Shown piece after piece: positions 1 to 6,107 of a stretch of 6,862 nucleotides of DNA. Source of the stretch: Acidimicrobiia bacterium (lineage in GTDB: Bacteria > Actinomycetota > Acidimicrobiia > Acidimicrobiales > AC-14); assembly GCA_019244985.1 (NCBI GenBank), contig JAFASB010000252.1, forward strand, positions 1-6,862. The letters are read 5' to 3'. The notes beneath the pieces were generated by a model. The model was given only the letters and a program-made list of their open reading frames with translations. It was not told the origin of the DNA and searched no databases. The position numbers were made by a program, and so were the translations under genes. Positions within the stretch are counted from its first letter, which is position 1; each line of letters starts with the position of its first letter.

Positions 1-1991
1 CGGGCGGCTTCGCAGGTCGTCCGGGTGGTCCTGGCGGCGGTCCCGGCGGGTTCGCCGGCCGTCCCGGTGGTCCCGGCGGTGGTCCCGGCGGCCGCGGCCG
101 TCCCGGTGGTCCACGCCCGCGTCCGGCACGCCGCCGTCGTCGCCGTCGTCTCGAGGAGATCGAGCCCACCCAGGCCACGAGCTACTCGCGCTCCGACGCT
201 CCCGTTCCCGAAGGCGAGATCGTCATCGAGCGCGGCTCGACCGCCCAGGACGTCGGCCCCAAGCTGAACCGCACCGCAGCCGACGTCGTCCTCTTCCTCT
301 TGCAGCAGGGCGAGATGGTCACTGCCACCCAGTCGCTGGCCGACGAGATGATCGAGCTGTTCGCCGACGACATCGGCGCCGAGATCCTGCTCGTCGACCC
401 CGGCCAGGAGCAAGAGGTCGAGCTCCAGGCCATGCTCGCCGACGACGACGAGAACGAAGAGGATCTGCGTCCCAGGCCGCCGGTCATCACCGTCATGGGC
501 CACGTCGACCACGGCAAGACGCTTTTGCTCGACCGCATCCGTGAGACCAACGTGGTCGCCGGCGAGGCTGGCGGTATCACCCAGCACATCGGCGCCTATC
601 AGGTCGACAAGGACGGGCGCGAGATCACGTTCATCGACACGCCGGGCCACGAGGCGTTCACCGCCATGCGTGCCCGCGGCGCCGAGGCCACCGACATCGC
701 GGTGCTCGTCGTGGCGGCCGACGACGGCGTCATGCCTCAGACGATCGAGGCGATCAACCACGCCAAGGCGGCCGAGGTGCCGATCGTGGTCGCCGTCAAC
801 AAGATCGACCGCGACAACGCCGACCCCACCCGCGTCTTGCAGCAACTGTCCGAGCAGGGCCTGGTGCCCGAGCAGTGGGGCGGCGACACGATCACCGTTG
901 AGGTATCGGCGCTGCAGTCGATCGGGATCGAGGACCTTCTCGAGCAGCTCCTGCTCGTCGCCGACGTCGAAGAGCTGCAGGCAAGCCCTGAGGGACGGGC
1001 GCGCGGTGTCGTGCTCGAGGCCAATCTCGACGTCGGCCGCGGCCCCGTGGCCACCGTCCTCGTCGAGAAGGGCACGCTGCGAGTCAGTGACCCGATCGTC
1101 GCCGGGGCGGCGTGGGGTCGTGTCCGCGCCCTGATCGATGACAAGGGCGAGAACGTCAAGGAGGCGCCGCCGTCGACGCCGGTGCAGGTGCTCGGGCTCT
1201 CCGACGTGCCCAACGCGGGCGACGACTTCCGTGTGGCACCCGACGACAAGACGGCGCGCACCGTTGCCGAGGCCCGCGGCCAGCGCTTCCGGTCGGCGGG
1301 TCTGCGGCCGGTGTCGGCTCTGGCCGGCGGTGGTGGTGCCAAGCTCGAGGACATCTTCGAGGCCATTCAGCGGGGCGAGGCGGCGACGCTAAGCCTCATC
1401 GTGAAGGCCGACGTGCAGGGCTCGCTCGAAGCCCTCACCGAGAGCTTGCGCAAGCTCGAGCGCGATGACGTAAAGCTCTCGTTCGTCCACCGCGGCGTCG
1501 GTGGCATCACCGAGAACGACGTCCAGCTCGGTGCCGCGTCGAGCGCCACGATCATCGGTTTCAACGTGCGCCCCGATCGCAACGCCCGGGAGCTGGCCGA
1601 GTCCGAGAACGTCGAGATCCGTACGTACCAAGTCATCTACCAGGTCCTCGAGGACATCGAGGCGGCCATGGTGGGCATGCTCAAGCCCGAGTTCGAGGAG
1701 ATCGTTACCGGCGACGCCGAGGTGCGCGAGGTGTTCCGCGTGCCGCGGATCGGTTCGGTTGCCGGTTGCTACGTCCGCAACGGGGTCATCACGCGTGGAT
1801 CGAAGGTGCGGTTCCTCCGCGAGGGTGTCGTCATCTGGACGGGTGCCATTTCGTCGCTCAAGCGGTTCAAGGACGACGTGCGCGAGGTGCAGGCCGGCTA
1901 CGAGTGCGGCATCGGGCTCTCGGACTTCCAGGACCTGAAGCCGGGTGACGTCATCGAGACCTACGAGGAACGGGAGATTCCACGGACGTAG
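1..1991 (+). CDS. infB: Translation initiation factor IF-2, C-terminal 662 residues (5' partial)
   Basis: IF-2 is the GTPase that brings fMet-tRNA to the 30S subunit and promotes subunit joining. The frame is open from base 3 to the TAG at 1989-1991, and the true start lies upstream of the window. Visible residues 1-49 are a Gly/Pro/Arg-rich linker ending in seven consecutive arginines. About residues 70-135 form an IF2_N domain, followed by a short acidic stretch. The G domain then shows G1 GHVDHGKT (nt 498-521), G2 with GGIT (570-581), G3 DTPGH (636-650), G4 NKID (798-809) and a G5-position SAL (906-914) where SAK is usual. Beta-barrel domain II, domain III and the fMet-tRNA-binding domain IV follow; the last contains AGCYV, SLKRFKDDV and YECGI. 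The C terminus is complete and typical. A TTG at 300 begins the longest start-bounded reading but lies inside IF2_N, so it is not the start. Upstream neighbours are usually nusA and ylxR, which are outside the window. Confidence 0.98.
   Translation, partial: GGFAGRPGGPGGGPGGFAGRPGGPGGGPGGRGRPGGPRPRPARRRRRRRLEEIEPTQATSYSRSDAPVPEGEIVIERGSTAQDVGPKLNRTAADVVLFLLQQGEMVTATQSLADEMIELFADDIGAEILLVDPGQEQEVELQAMLADDDENEEDLRPRPPVITVMGHVDHGKTLLLDRIRETNVVAGEAGGITQHIGAYQVDKDGREITFIDTPGHEAFTAMRARGAEATDIAVLVVAADDGVMPQTIEAINHAKAAEVPIVVAVNKIDRDNADPTRVLQQLSEQGLVPEQWGGDTITVEVSALQSIGIEDLLEQLLLVADVEELQASPEGRARGVVLEANLDVGRGPVATVLVEKGTLRVSDPIVAGAAWGRVRALIDDKGENVKEAPPSTPVQVLGLSDVPNAGDDFRVAPDDKTARTVAEARGQRFRSAGLRPVSALAGGGGAKLEDIFEAIQRGEAATLSLIVKADVQGSLEALTESLRKLERDDVKLSFVHRGVGGITENDVQLGAASSATIIGFNVRPDRNARELAESENVEIRTYQVIYQVLEDIEAAMVGMLKPEFEEIVTGDAEVREVFRVPRIGSVAGCYVRNGVITRGSKVRFLREGVVIWTGAISSLKRFKDDVREVQAGYECGIGLSDFQDLKPGDVIETYEEREIPRT
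3..113 (+). repeat. In-frame 42-base tandem repeat encoding the Gly/Pro/Arg-rich IF-2 linker
   Basis: Two adjacent 42-base units (3-44 and 45-86) both encode GGFAGRPGGPGGGP, differing mainly at third codon positions. A shortened third unit (87-113) encodes GGRGRPGGP. The identical amino acids with synonymous differences indicate an older duplication kept at protein level. The array may continue upstream of the window. Low-complexity Gly/Pro/Arg or Ala/Pro linkers are common between the N-terminal part and the GTPase core of actinobacterial IF-2. The segment is probably disordered and, with the following arginine run, strongly basic. Confidence 0.85.
1965..1984 (+). promoter_or_regulatory. Purine-rich ribosome binding site and probable ACG start for the DUF503 gene
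   Basis: The end of infB carries GAGGAACGGGAG (1965-1976). Its GGGAG core (1972-1976) is five bases before an ACG at 1982-1984. That spacing is ideal for a start codon, and the ACG sits where DUF503 proteins normally have their initiator methionine. This site decides the start of the following gene, because no ATG, GTG or TTG is available in frame between the in-frame stop at 1946-1948 and the conserved N-terminal strand. Whether ACG is used in the cell is inferred. Confidence 0.5.
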
Positions 1992-2269
1992 GGACCCTCC
2001 ACGTCGCCCTCTTTCTCCCCGCCTGCCACTCCCTGAAGGAGAAGCGGGCCCTCATCAAGCCGATTCTCGAAGGCGCCCGCCGCCGGTATCAGGTTGCCGC
2101 CGCGGAAGTTGGGTATCAGGAAAAGTGGCAGCGTGCCGACCTCGGATTCGCAGCGGTCGCCGGCAGTTCCAGTCACGTCACAGAAGTCCTGCAGTCCGTG
2201 GAGAGGTTCGTGTGGTCCTTCCCCGAAGTGGAGGTCCTCGAGGCCACGTCGGAGTTCCTCGATGCGTGA
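1982..2269 (+). CDS. ylxP: DUF503 (YlxP-like) family protein, apparently with an ACG start
   Basis: This 95-residue frame reads TDVGTLHVALFLPACHSLKE at its start. It continues with the family hallmarks: a HSLKEKR stretch (residues 16-22), VAAAEVGYQEKWQRADLGFA (38-57), an SSHV segment (63-66) and a PEVEVL strand (81-86). DUF503 proteins are about 90-100 residues long and typically lie between infB and rbfA, exactly as here. Their biochemical role is poorly defined; the location suggests ribosome assembly or translation. The frame is open from 1949 but has no canonical start near the expected N terminus. The first CTG (2033) would remove the first beta strand. The ACG at 1982 fits both the family N terminus and the GGGAG site five bases upstream, and gives a 10-base overlap with infB. 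A sequencing error or a real ATG-to-ACG change is the main alternative. The family call is firm, the start is not. Confidence 0.85.
   Translation, partial: TDVGTLHVALFLPACHSLKEKRALIKPILEGARRRYQVAAAEVGYQEKWQRADLGFAAVAGSSSHVTEVLQSVERFVWSFPEVEVLEATSEFLDA
2251..2264 (+). promoter_or_regulatory. Shine-Dalgarno site and ATG that fix the rbfA start
   Basis: GGAG at 2251-2254 is seven bases before the ATG at 2262-2264. This is inside the end of the DUF503 gene. It supports the downstream ATG rather than the in-frame ATG at 2094, whose extra 56 residues would only be an out-of-frame reading of the DUF503 gene. Confidence 0.7.
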
Positions 2270-2612
2270 GCCGTCGCCGCGTCGGTATCCGCGTACAGCG
2301 CGGGTCAATCACGTGGTACAGGAAGTCGTCGCCGATGAGTTGGAACGCATCGGCGACGACAGGCTCGGGGTGACGACGGTGACGGGGGTGGAGGTGGATC
2401 CGGATCTGCGGCACGCCACGGTGTGGCTGTCGTCGCTCTCGTCCGAGACGGAGGAGGCGCTGGGCCAGCACCGCGTACGGCTCCAGGCGGCCATAGGCCG
2501 TCAGATGCGGATGAAGCGCACGCCGGAACTGCGCTTCCGCGCCGACCCAGCGGTGGAGACCGGCCAAAGGGTCGAGGACATCCTGCGCGGTCTGGAGGAA
2601 GATAGAGGCTGA
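2262..2612 (+). CDS. rbfA: 30S ribosome-binding factor A
   Basis: RbfA binds the immature 30S subunit near the 5' helix of 16S rRNA and assists late maturation, notably in the cold. The 116-residue product matches the family length of roughly 110-130. It starts with a basic segment, then shows ARVNHVVQEVVADELERI (residues 13-30), the beta strand region DPDLRHATVWLS (46-57), and near the C terminus KRTPELRFRADPAVETGQRV, the family's signature ending. These form the single KH-like domain. The ATG at 2262 was chosen because it has GGAG seven bases upstream and gives the normal RbfA N terminus; it overlaps the DUF503 gene by eight bases. The stop TGA shares one base with the next gene's ATG (TGATG), pointing to coupled translation. 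Confidence 0.95.
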   Translation: MREPSPRRYPRTARVNHVVQEVVADELERIGDDRLGVTTVTGVEVDPDLRHATVWLSSLSSETEEALGQHRVRLQAAIGRQMRMKRTPELRFRADPAVETGQRVEDILRGLEEDRG

Positions 2613-3571
2613 TGGACGCGCTGGAGCGGGCAGCGGAGGTGATCGAGCGGTCGCCGCTCGTCGCCCTGGCGTGTCACGTCACGCCCGACGGCGACGCCCT
2701 CGGCTCGATGCTGGCCATGCACCTGCTGTGCCGGTCGCAGGGCAAGGAGTCCGTGGCGTCCTGGCCCGAGCCGTTCGTCGTCGCTCCGCACTACACCTAC
2801 CTGCCGGCCCTCGATCTGGTCACCAAGCCGGCCGACTTCCCGCAGGCGCCACCGGTGATGGTCACGTTCGACTGTGGCTCGCTCGACCGTCTGAACGAGC
2901 TGGCCGAGCCGGCGCAAGAGGCGGGCGAGCTGATCGTCGTCGACCATCACGCCACCAACGAGAGCTACGGCACGATCAACCTGCTCGACGCCGACGCGGC
3001 TGCCTCGGCCGTGATGGTGTACCGGTTGGCTCGCCGGCTCGGCTGGCCGCTGACGCGGGATGTGGCCATTTGCCTGTACACGGGCATCGTCACCGACACC
3101 GGGCGCTTCCAGTACTCGAACACCTCGCCCGAGGTCTTGGAGATGGCCACCGAGCTGTCTCGCTTCGACCTTCCGATCGCCGACATGTCGCGCCAGCTCT
3201 TCGAGGAGCACCGCTTCGCGTATCTGCAGTTGGTGGCCACCGTCCTGCAGCGCGCCGAGCTCGACGCCGCGCGCCGCTTTGTCGCCACCTGGATCACGCG
3301 CAACGACCTGGCGCACTTCGGCGTCGAGATGGAAGAGGCCGAGGGAATGATCGACCTCGTGCGGCGCACGGCGGAGGCCGACGTGTCCTGCGTGCTGAAG
3401 GAGAGCGAGGACGGCACCCGCGTGTCGCTGCGGTCGGTCACCGAGTTCGACGTGTCCGCCATCGCCATGAAGTTCGGCGGCGGCGGCCACCGGGCGGCCG
3501 CCGGCTTCACTGACGCCCGCCCGATCTCCCAGGTCCTGGCCGACATCAAGGCCCAGATACCCACTCGTTGA
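2612..3571 (+). CDS. nrnA: DHH/DHHA1 phosphoesterase, NrnA type (nanoRNase / pAp phosphatase)
   Basis: The 319-residue protein has the full two-domain DHH architecture. The N-terminal DHH domain carries HVTPDGDALGS (residues 22-32), FDCGSLDRL (86-94, with ligand D87), the DHH triad itself (111-113) and GIVTDTG (158-164, with ligand D162), which together bind two metal ions. The C-terminal DHHA1 domain ends in FGGGGHRAAAGF (288-299), the substrate-binding glycine loop. Characterised relatives degrade 2-5 nt RNAs and dephosphorylate 3'-phosphoadenosine 5'-phosphate; some act on cyclic dinucleotide products. Which substrate dominates here cannot be told from sequence. No membrane or sensory domains are present, so it is not a GdpP-type protein. 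The position between rbfA and truB is common in Gram-positive lineages. The ATG start shares one base with the rbfA stop, and a purine-rich stretch with GGAGG (2594-2598) lies upstream. Confidence 0.93.
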   Translation: MDALERAAEVIERSPLVALACHVTPDGDALGSMLAMHLLCRSQGKESVASWPEPFVVAPHYTYLPALDLVTKPADFPQAPPVMVTFDCGSLDRLNELAEPAQEAGELIVVDHHATNESYGTINLLDADAAASAVMVYRLARRLGWPLTRDVAICLYTGIVTDTGRFQYSNTSPEVLEMATELSRFDLPIADMSRQLFEEHRFAYLQLVATVLQRAELDAARRFVATWITRNDLAHFGVEMEEAEGMIDLVRRTAEADVSCVLKESEDGTRVSLRSVTEFDVSAIAMKFGGGGHRAAAGFTDARPISQVLADIKAQIPTR

Positions 3572-4437
3572 TCGACGGGATTGTCGTCGTCGACAAGGCG
3601 GCGGGGTGGACGTCGCACGACGTCGTGGCCAAGTGCCGCGGCATCTTCGGGCAGAAGCGCGTCGGCCACGCGGGAACGCTCGATCCGGGGGCGACGGGCG
3701 TCCTGCTCGTCGGCCTCGGACGGGTGACGCGGCTGTTGCGGTATCCGGGCGCGCTGGCGAAGACGTACGTGGGCGAGGTCGTGCTCGGTACCGAGACGTC
3801 GACGCTGGACGACGAGGGTGAGGTGACGGCGACCCACGACATGAGCGGGGTGTCGCTCGGCGAGGTACGCACGGCGGCCGAACGCTTCGTCGGCGACATC
3901 GAGCAGGTGCCGCCGATGGTCTCGGCCGTCAAGGTCGGCGGCCGGCGCCTGCACGAGCTCGCGCGCGCCGGCAAGGAGGTCGAGCGGGAGCCGAGGCCGG
4001 TGACTGTGCACAGCTTCTCGGTCGCGGATACCGCGGACGCCGGCGTCTTCACGATCGAGGTGACCTGCTCCGCCGGCACATACGTGCGTGTCCTGGCGGC
4101 CGACCTCGGGCACGCGCTGGGCGGCGGGGCACATCTGCGGAACCTTCGGCGCACGGCGGTCGGACCGTTCGCTCTGGCGGAGGCGAGGCCGATCGAGGCG
4201 CTCGGTCCCGAAGCTGTCCTGCCGCCCACCGAAGCCGTGCGCGGCTATGCCGCGGTCACCGTGGCGCCCGCAGTGGCCGAGAGCGTGCGCCATGGGAAGG
4301 TCCTCGACGCGCCGGTGCTGGGTGCGGAGGGCGCGGGCCCGTGGGCCGTCGTCGATTCCGACGGGGCGTTGCTGGCCGTCTACGAGCCGTATGACGAAGC
4401 CCGAGTGAAACCTGCCGTCGTCATAGCCTCCGCGTGA
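3568..4437 (+). CDS. truB: tRNA pseudouridine(55) synthase
   Basis: TruB converts U55 in the T-loop of tRNAs to pseudouridine and also has tRNA chaperone activity. The 289-residue product opens with IDGIVVVDKAAGWTSHDVVA. It has the catalytic motif GHAGTLDPGATG (residues 33-44), with the nucleophile Asp39. It then shows KTY (65-67), PPMVSAVKVGGRRLHELARAG in the central region and AGTYVRVLAADLG with the conserved arginine. The usual tyrosine of the LYELAR-like segment is histidine here. The last 60 or so residues look like the short C-terminal domain seen in actinobacterial TruB. The start is TTG at 3568; no ATG or GTG exists close by in frame, and the family N terminus begins here. It overlaps the nrnA stop as TTGA, with no good Shine-Dalgarno site, so translation probably depends on ribosomes finishing nrnA. 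Confidence 0.96.
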   Translation: MIDGIVVVDKAAGWTSHDVVAKCRGIFGQKRVGHAGTLDPGATGVLLVGLGRVTRLLRYPGALAKTYVGEVVLGTETSTLDDEGEVTATHDMSGVSLGEVRTAAERFVGDIEQVPPMVSAVKVGGRRLHELARAGKEVEREPRPVTVHSFSVADTADAGVFTIEVTCSAGTYVRVLAADLGHALGGGAHLRNLRRTAVGPFALAEARPIEALGPEAVLPPTEAVRGYAAVTVAPAVAESVRHGKVLDAPVLGAEGAGPWAVVDSDGALLAVYEPYDEARVKPAVVIASA

Positions 4438-5384
4438 TGCAGGTGCTGCGCGACATGGCCACGTGCCCGGAGCCTGTCGCGGGCTCGGCGGTCACGATCG
4501 GCGCCTACGACGGCGTGCACCTGGGCCATCGAGCGGTGATCGAGGAGGTGCGCTCGCGCGCATCGACCCTGGGTGTTCCCACGGCGCTCGTCACCTTCGA
4601 CCGCCATCCGGCCGCCGTCGTGCGTCCCGAATCGGCGCCGAAGCTGCTCACGGATCTCGACCAGAAGCTCGAGCTACTGGCCGGCGCCGGCCTCGACTAC
4701 ACGCTCGTCCTTCACTTCGACGAGGACCGCTCACATGAGTCGGCGGAGGACTTCGTCAACGAGGTTCTCGTTGGGTGTCTGCGGGCGCGGCTCATCGTCG
4801 TCGGCGAGGACTTCCACTTCGGCCGCCAGCGGGGCGGCAACGTCGAGCTCCTGCGGCGCCTCGGTCCCAACCTGGGTTTCGACGTCGAAGGGCTGACGCT
4901 GATTCCGCTGCCGGGCTTCGAGGGTCCGGTGTCGTCGACCGCCATCCGCCGCGCCCTTTCCGAGGGCGACGTGGTCGGCGCCGGGCGCCTCCTGGGGCGC
5001 CCGCACGAGGTGCGCGGCGCCGTCGAGCGCGGCGACGGCCGAGGTGGGAGCGTGCTCGGGTTCCCGACCGCCAACGTCACCGTCCCCAACGAGATCCAGC
5101 TCCCCGCCGACGGCATCTACGCCGGGTGGTACGAGCGCCCCGACGGGTCGACGCACGCGGCGGCCATCTCGATCGGACGCCGGCCCACCTTCTATCCCGA
5201 AGGCGGTCCGCTGATGGTCGAGGCCTACCTGCTCGACTTCAGCGGCGACCTATACGGCGAGCGGGCCAAGGTGCGGTTCGTCAGCCGCCTGCGTGGCGAG
5301 GAGCGTTTCGCGTCGACCGAGGCGCTCGTGGCCCAGATGAACAGGGACGTCGAGGCGGCTCGGGCGGCGCTGGGGTCCGCGTGA
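4437..5384 (+). CDS. ribF: Bifunctional riboflavin kinase / FAD synthetase
   Basis: RibF phosphorylates riboflavin to FMN and then adenylates FMN to FAD. The 315-residue length fits the bifunctional bacterial enzyme. The N-terminal nucleotidylyltransferase domain has TIGAYDGVHLGH (residues 20-31, HxGH motif), TFDRHP (53-58), GEDFHFG (around 123-129; DFRFG is more usual) and SSTAIRR (166-172). The C-terminal flavokinase domain has LGFPTANV, with GFPTAN at 208-213, then DGIYAGW, SIGRRPTF and VEAYLLDF with the likely catalytic Glu262, followed by DLYGERAKVRF. Both activities therefore look intact. Two starts are possible: GTG at 4434 (GTGA overlap with truB) or the adjacent ATG at 4437 (one-base overlap). 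ATG was chosen; the choice changes only one residue. The gene is followed directly by uppS rather than rpsO. Confidence 0.96.
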   Translation: MQVLRDMATCPEPVAGSAVTIGAYDGVHLGHRAVIEEVRSRASTLGVPTALVTFDRHPAAVVRPESAPKLLTDLDQKLELLAGAGLDYTLVLHFDEDRSHESAEDFVNEVLVGCLRARLIVVGEDFHFGRQRGGNVELLRRLGPNLGFDVEGLTLIPLPGFEGPVSSTAIRRALSEGDVVGAGRLLGRPHEVRGAVERGDGRGGSVLGFPTANVTVPNEIQLPADGIYAGWYERPDGSTHAAAISIGRRPTFYPEGGPLMVEAYLLDFSGDLYGERAKVRFVSRLRGEERFASTEALVAQMNRDVEAARAALGSA

Positions 5385-6097
5385 TCAAAGGCATCGACCC
5401 CGAGCGCATCCCGACCCACATCGGGTGCGTTATGGATGGCAACGGCCGCTGGGCCGAGGCGCGCGGCCTGGCCCGCACCGAGGGCCACAAGAAGGGTGAG
5501 GACGCCCTGTTCGAGGCCGTCGAGGGTTCGCTCGAGCTGGGCGTCAAGTGGCTGACCGTGTACGCGTTCTCGACGGAGAACTGGCGGCGCCCCGCAGACG
5601 AGGTGCGCTTCCTCGTCAACTTCAACGAGGACATCCTCGTGCGCCGCCGCGAAGAGCTCAACGATCGGGGCGTGCGCATTCGCTTCGCGGGTCGGCGTGA
5701 CTGGCGCGTGCCCCGGCGCATCATCCGGCGCATGGACGAGTCGCTCGCCATGACCGAGAAGAACCGGCGAATGACGCTCACGATCGCCTTCAACTACGGC
5801 GGCCGCGCCGAGATCGTCGACGCCGTGCGCGCCTTGGTGGCCGACAAGGTTCCCGCCAAGAAGATCGACGAACGGGCTATTCGATCGCACCTTTACGACC
5901 CGGAGATGCCCGACCCCGACCTGGTCATCCGCACGTCGGGGGAGTACCGCATCTCCAACTTCCTGCTGTGGGAACTGGCGTACAGCGAGCTGGTCTTCAC
6001 CGAGACGCTGTGGCCCGACTTCACTCGCGAGCACCTGTACGACGCCGTCCGCGAGTTCCAGGGCAGGGATCGCCGCTTCGGCGGCACGGCGCGCTGA
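5381..6097 (+). CDS. uppS: Undecaprenyl (polyprenyl) diphosphate synthase, cis-prenyltransferase
   Basis: UppS adds isoprene units in cis configuration to an allylic diphosphate, making the long-chain lipid carrier for peptidoglycan and other envelope glycans. It acts at the cytoplasmic membrane. The 238-residue product has the family motifs in order: MDGNGRWA (residues 18-25) with Asp19 as the essential magnesium ligand, GHKKG (35-39), YAFSTENWRRP (61-71) and RTSGEYRISNFLLWE (184-198), then YSEL with Glu203 and LWPDF. FLLWE has Glu where Gln is usual. Chain length (C50, C55 or other) cannot be read from the sequence. The start is GTG at 5381, overlapping the ribF stop as GTGA; it gives the normal family N terminus. 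The open frame extends far upstream to 4775, but that part is a shadow of ribF. Coupling to ribF is likely, as only a weak GGGG precedes the GTG. Confidence 0.95.
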   Translation: MIKGIDPERIPTHIGCVMDGNGRWAEARGLARTEGHKKGEDALFEAVEGSLELGVKWLTVYAFSTENWRRPADEVRFLVNFNEDILVRRREELNDRGVRIRFAGRRDWRVPRRIIRRMDESLAMTEKNRRMTLTIAFNYGGRAEIVDAVRALVADKVPAKKIDERAIRSHLYDPEMPDPDLVIRTSGEYRISNFLLWELAYSELVFTETLWPDFTREHLYDAVREFQGRDRRFGGTAR

Positions 6098-6107
6098 TAC
6101 TGGGGCC

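Noticed and set aside
2094..2261. N-terminal extension of rbfA from an ATG at 2094
   Set aside because: The added 56 residues are an out-of-frame reading of the DUF503 gene and do not resemble RbfA. The ATG at 2262 has a well-placed GGAG.
2501..3490. Minus-strand open frame (329 codons) opposite rbfA and nrnA
   Set aside because: It is a mirror frame of nrnA codons, rich in His/Arg/Val/Gly, with no family motifs.
2671..3513. Plus-strand 280-codon frame inside nrnA
   Set aside because: It is an out-of-frame reading of nrnA with Arg/Gly/Ala-rich composition. The nrnA frame has all catalytic motifs.
2965..4293. Long minus-strand open frame (442 codons) across nrnA and truB
   Set aside because: It lies entirely opposite two well-supported genes, has Arg/Ala/Ser-rich low-complexity content, and no recognisable domain. 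Such antisense frames are expected in very GC-rich coding DNA.
4775..5380. N-terminal extension of uppS upstream of the GTG at 5381
   Set aside because: The extra 202 residues are Arg/Gly/Ala-rich shadow sequence of ribF. UppS of 238 residues starting at 5381 is the normal family length.
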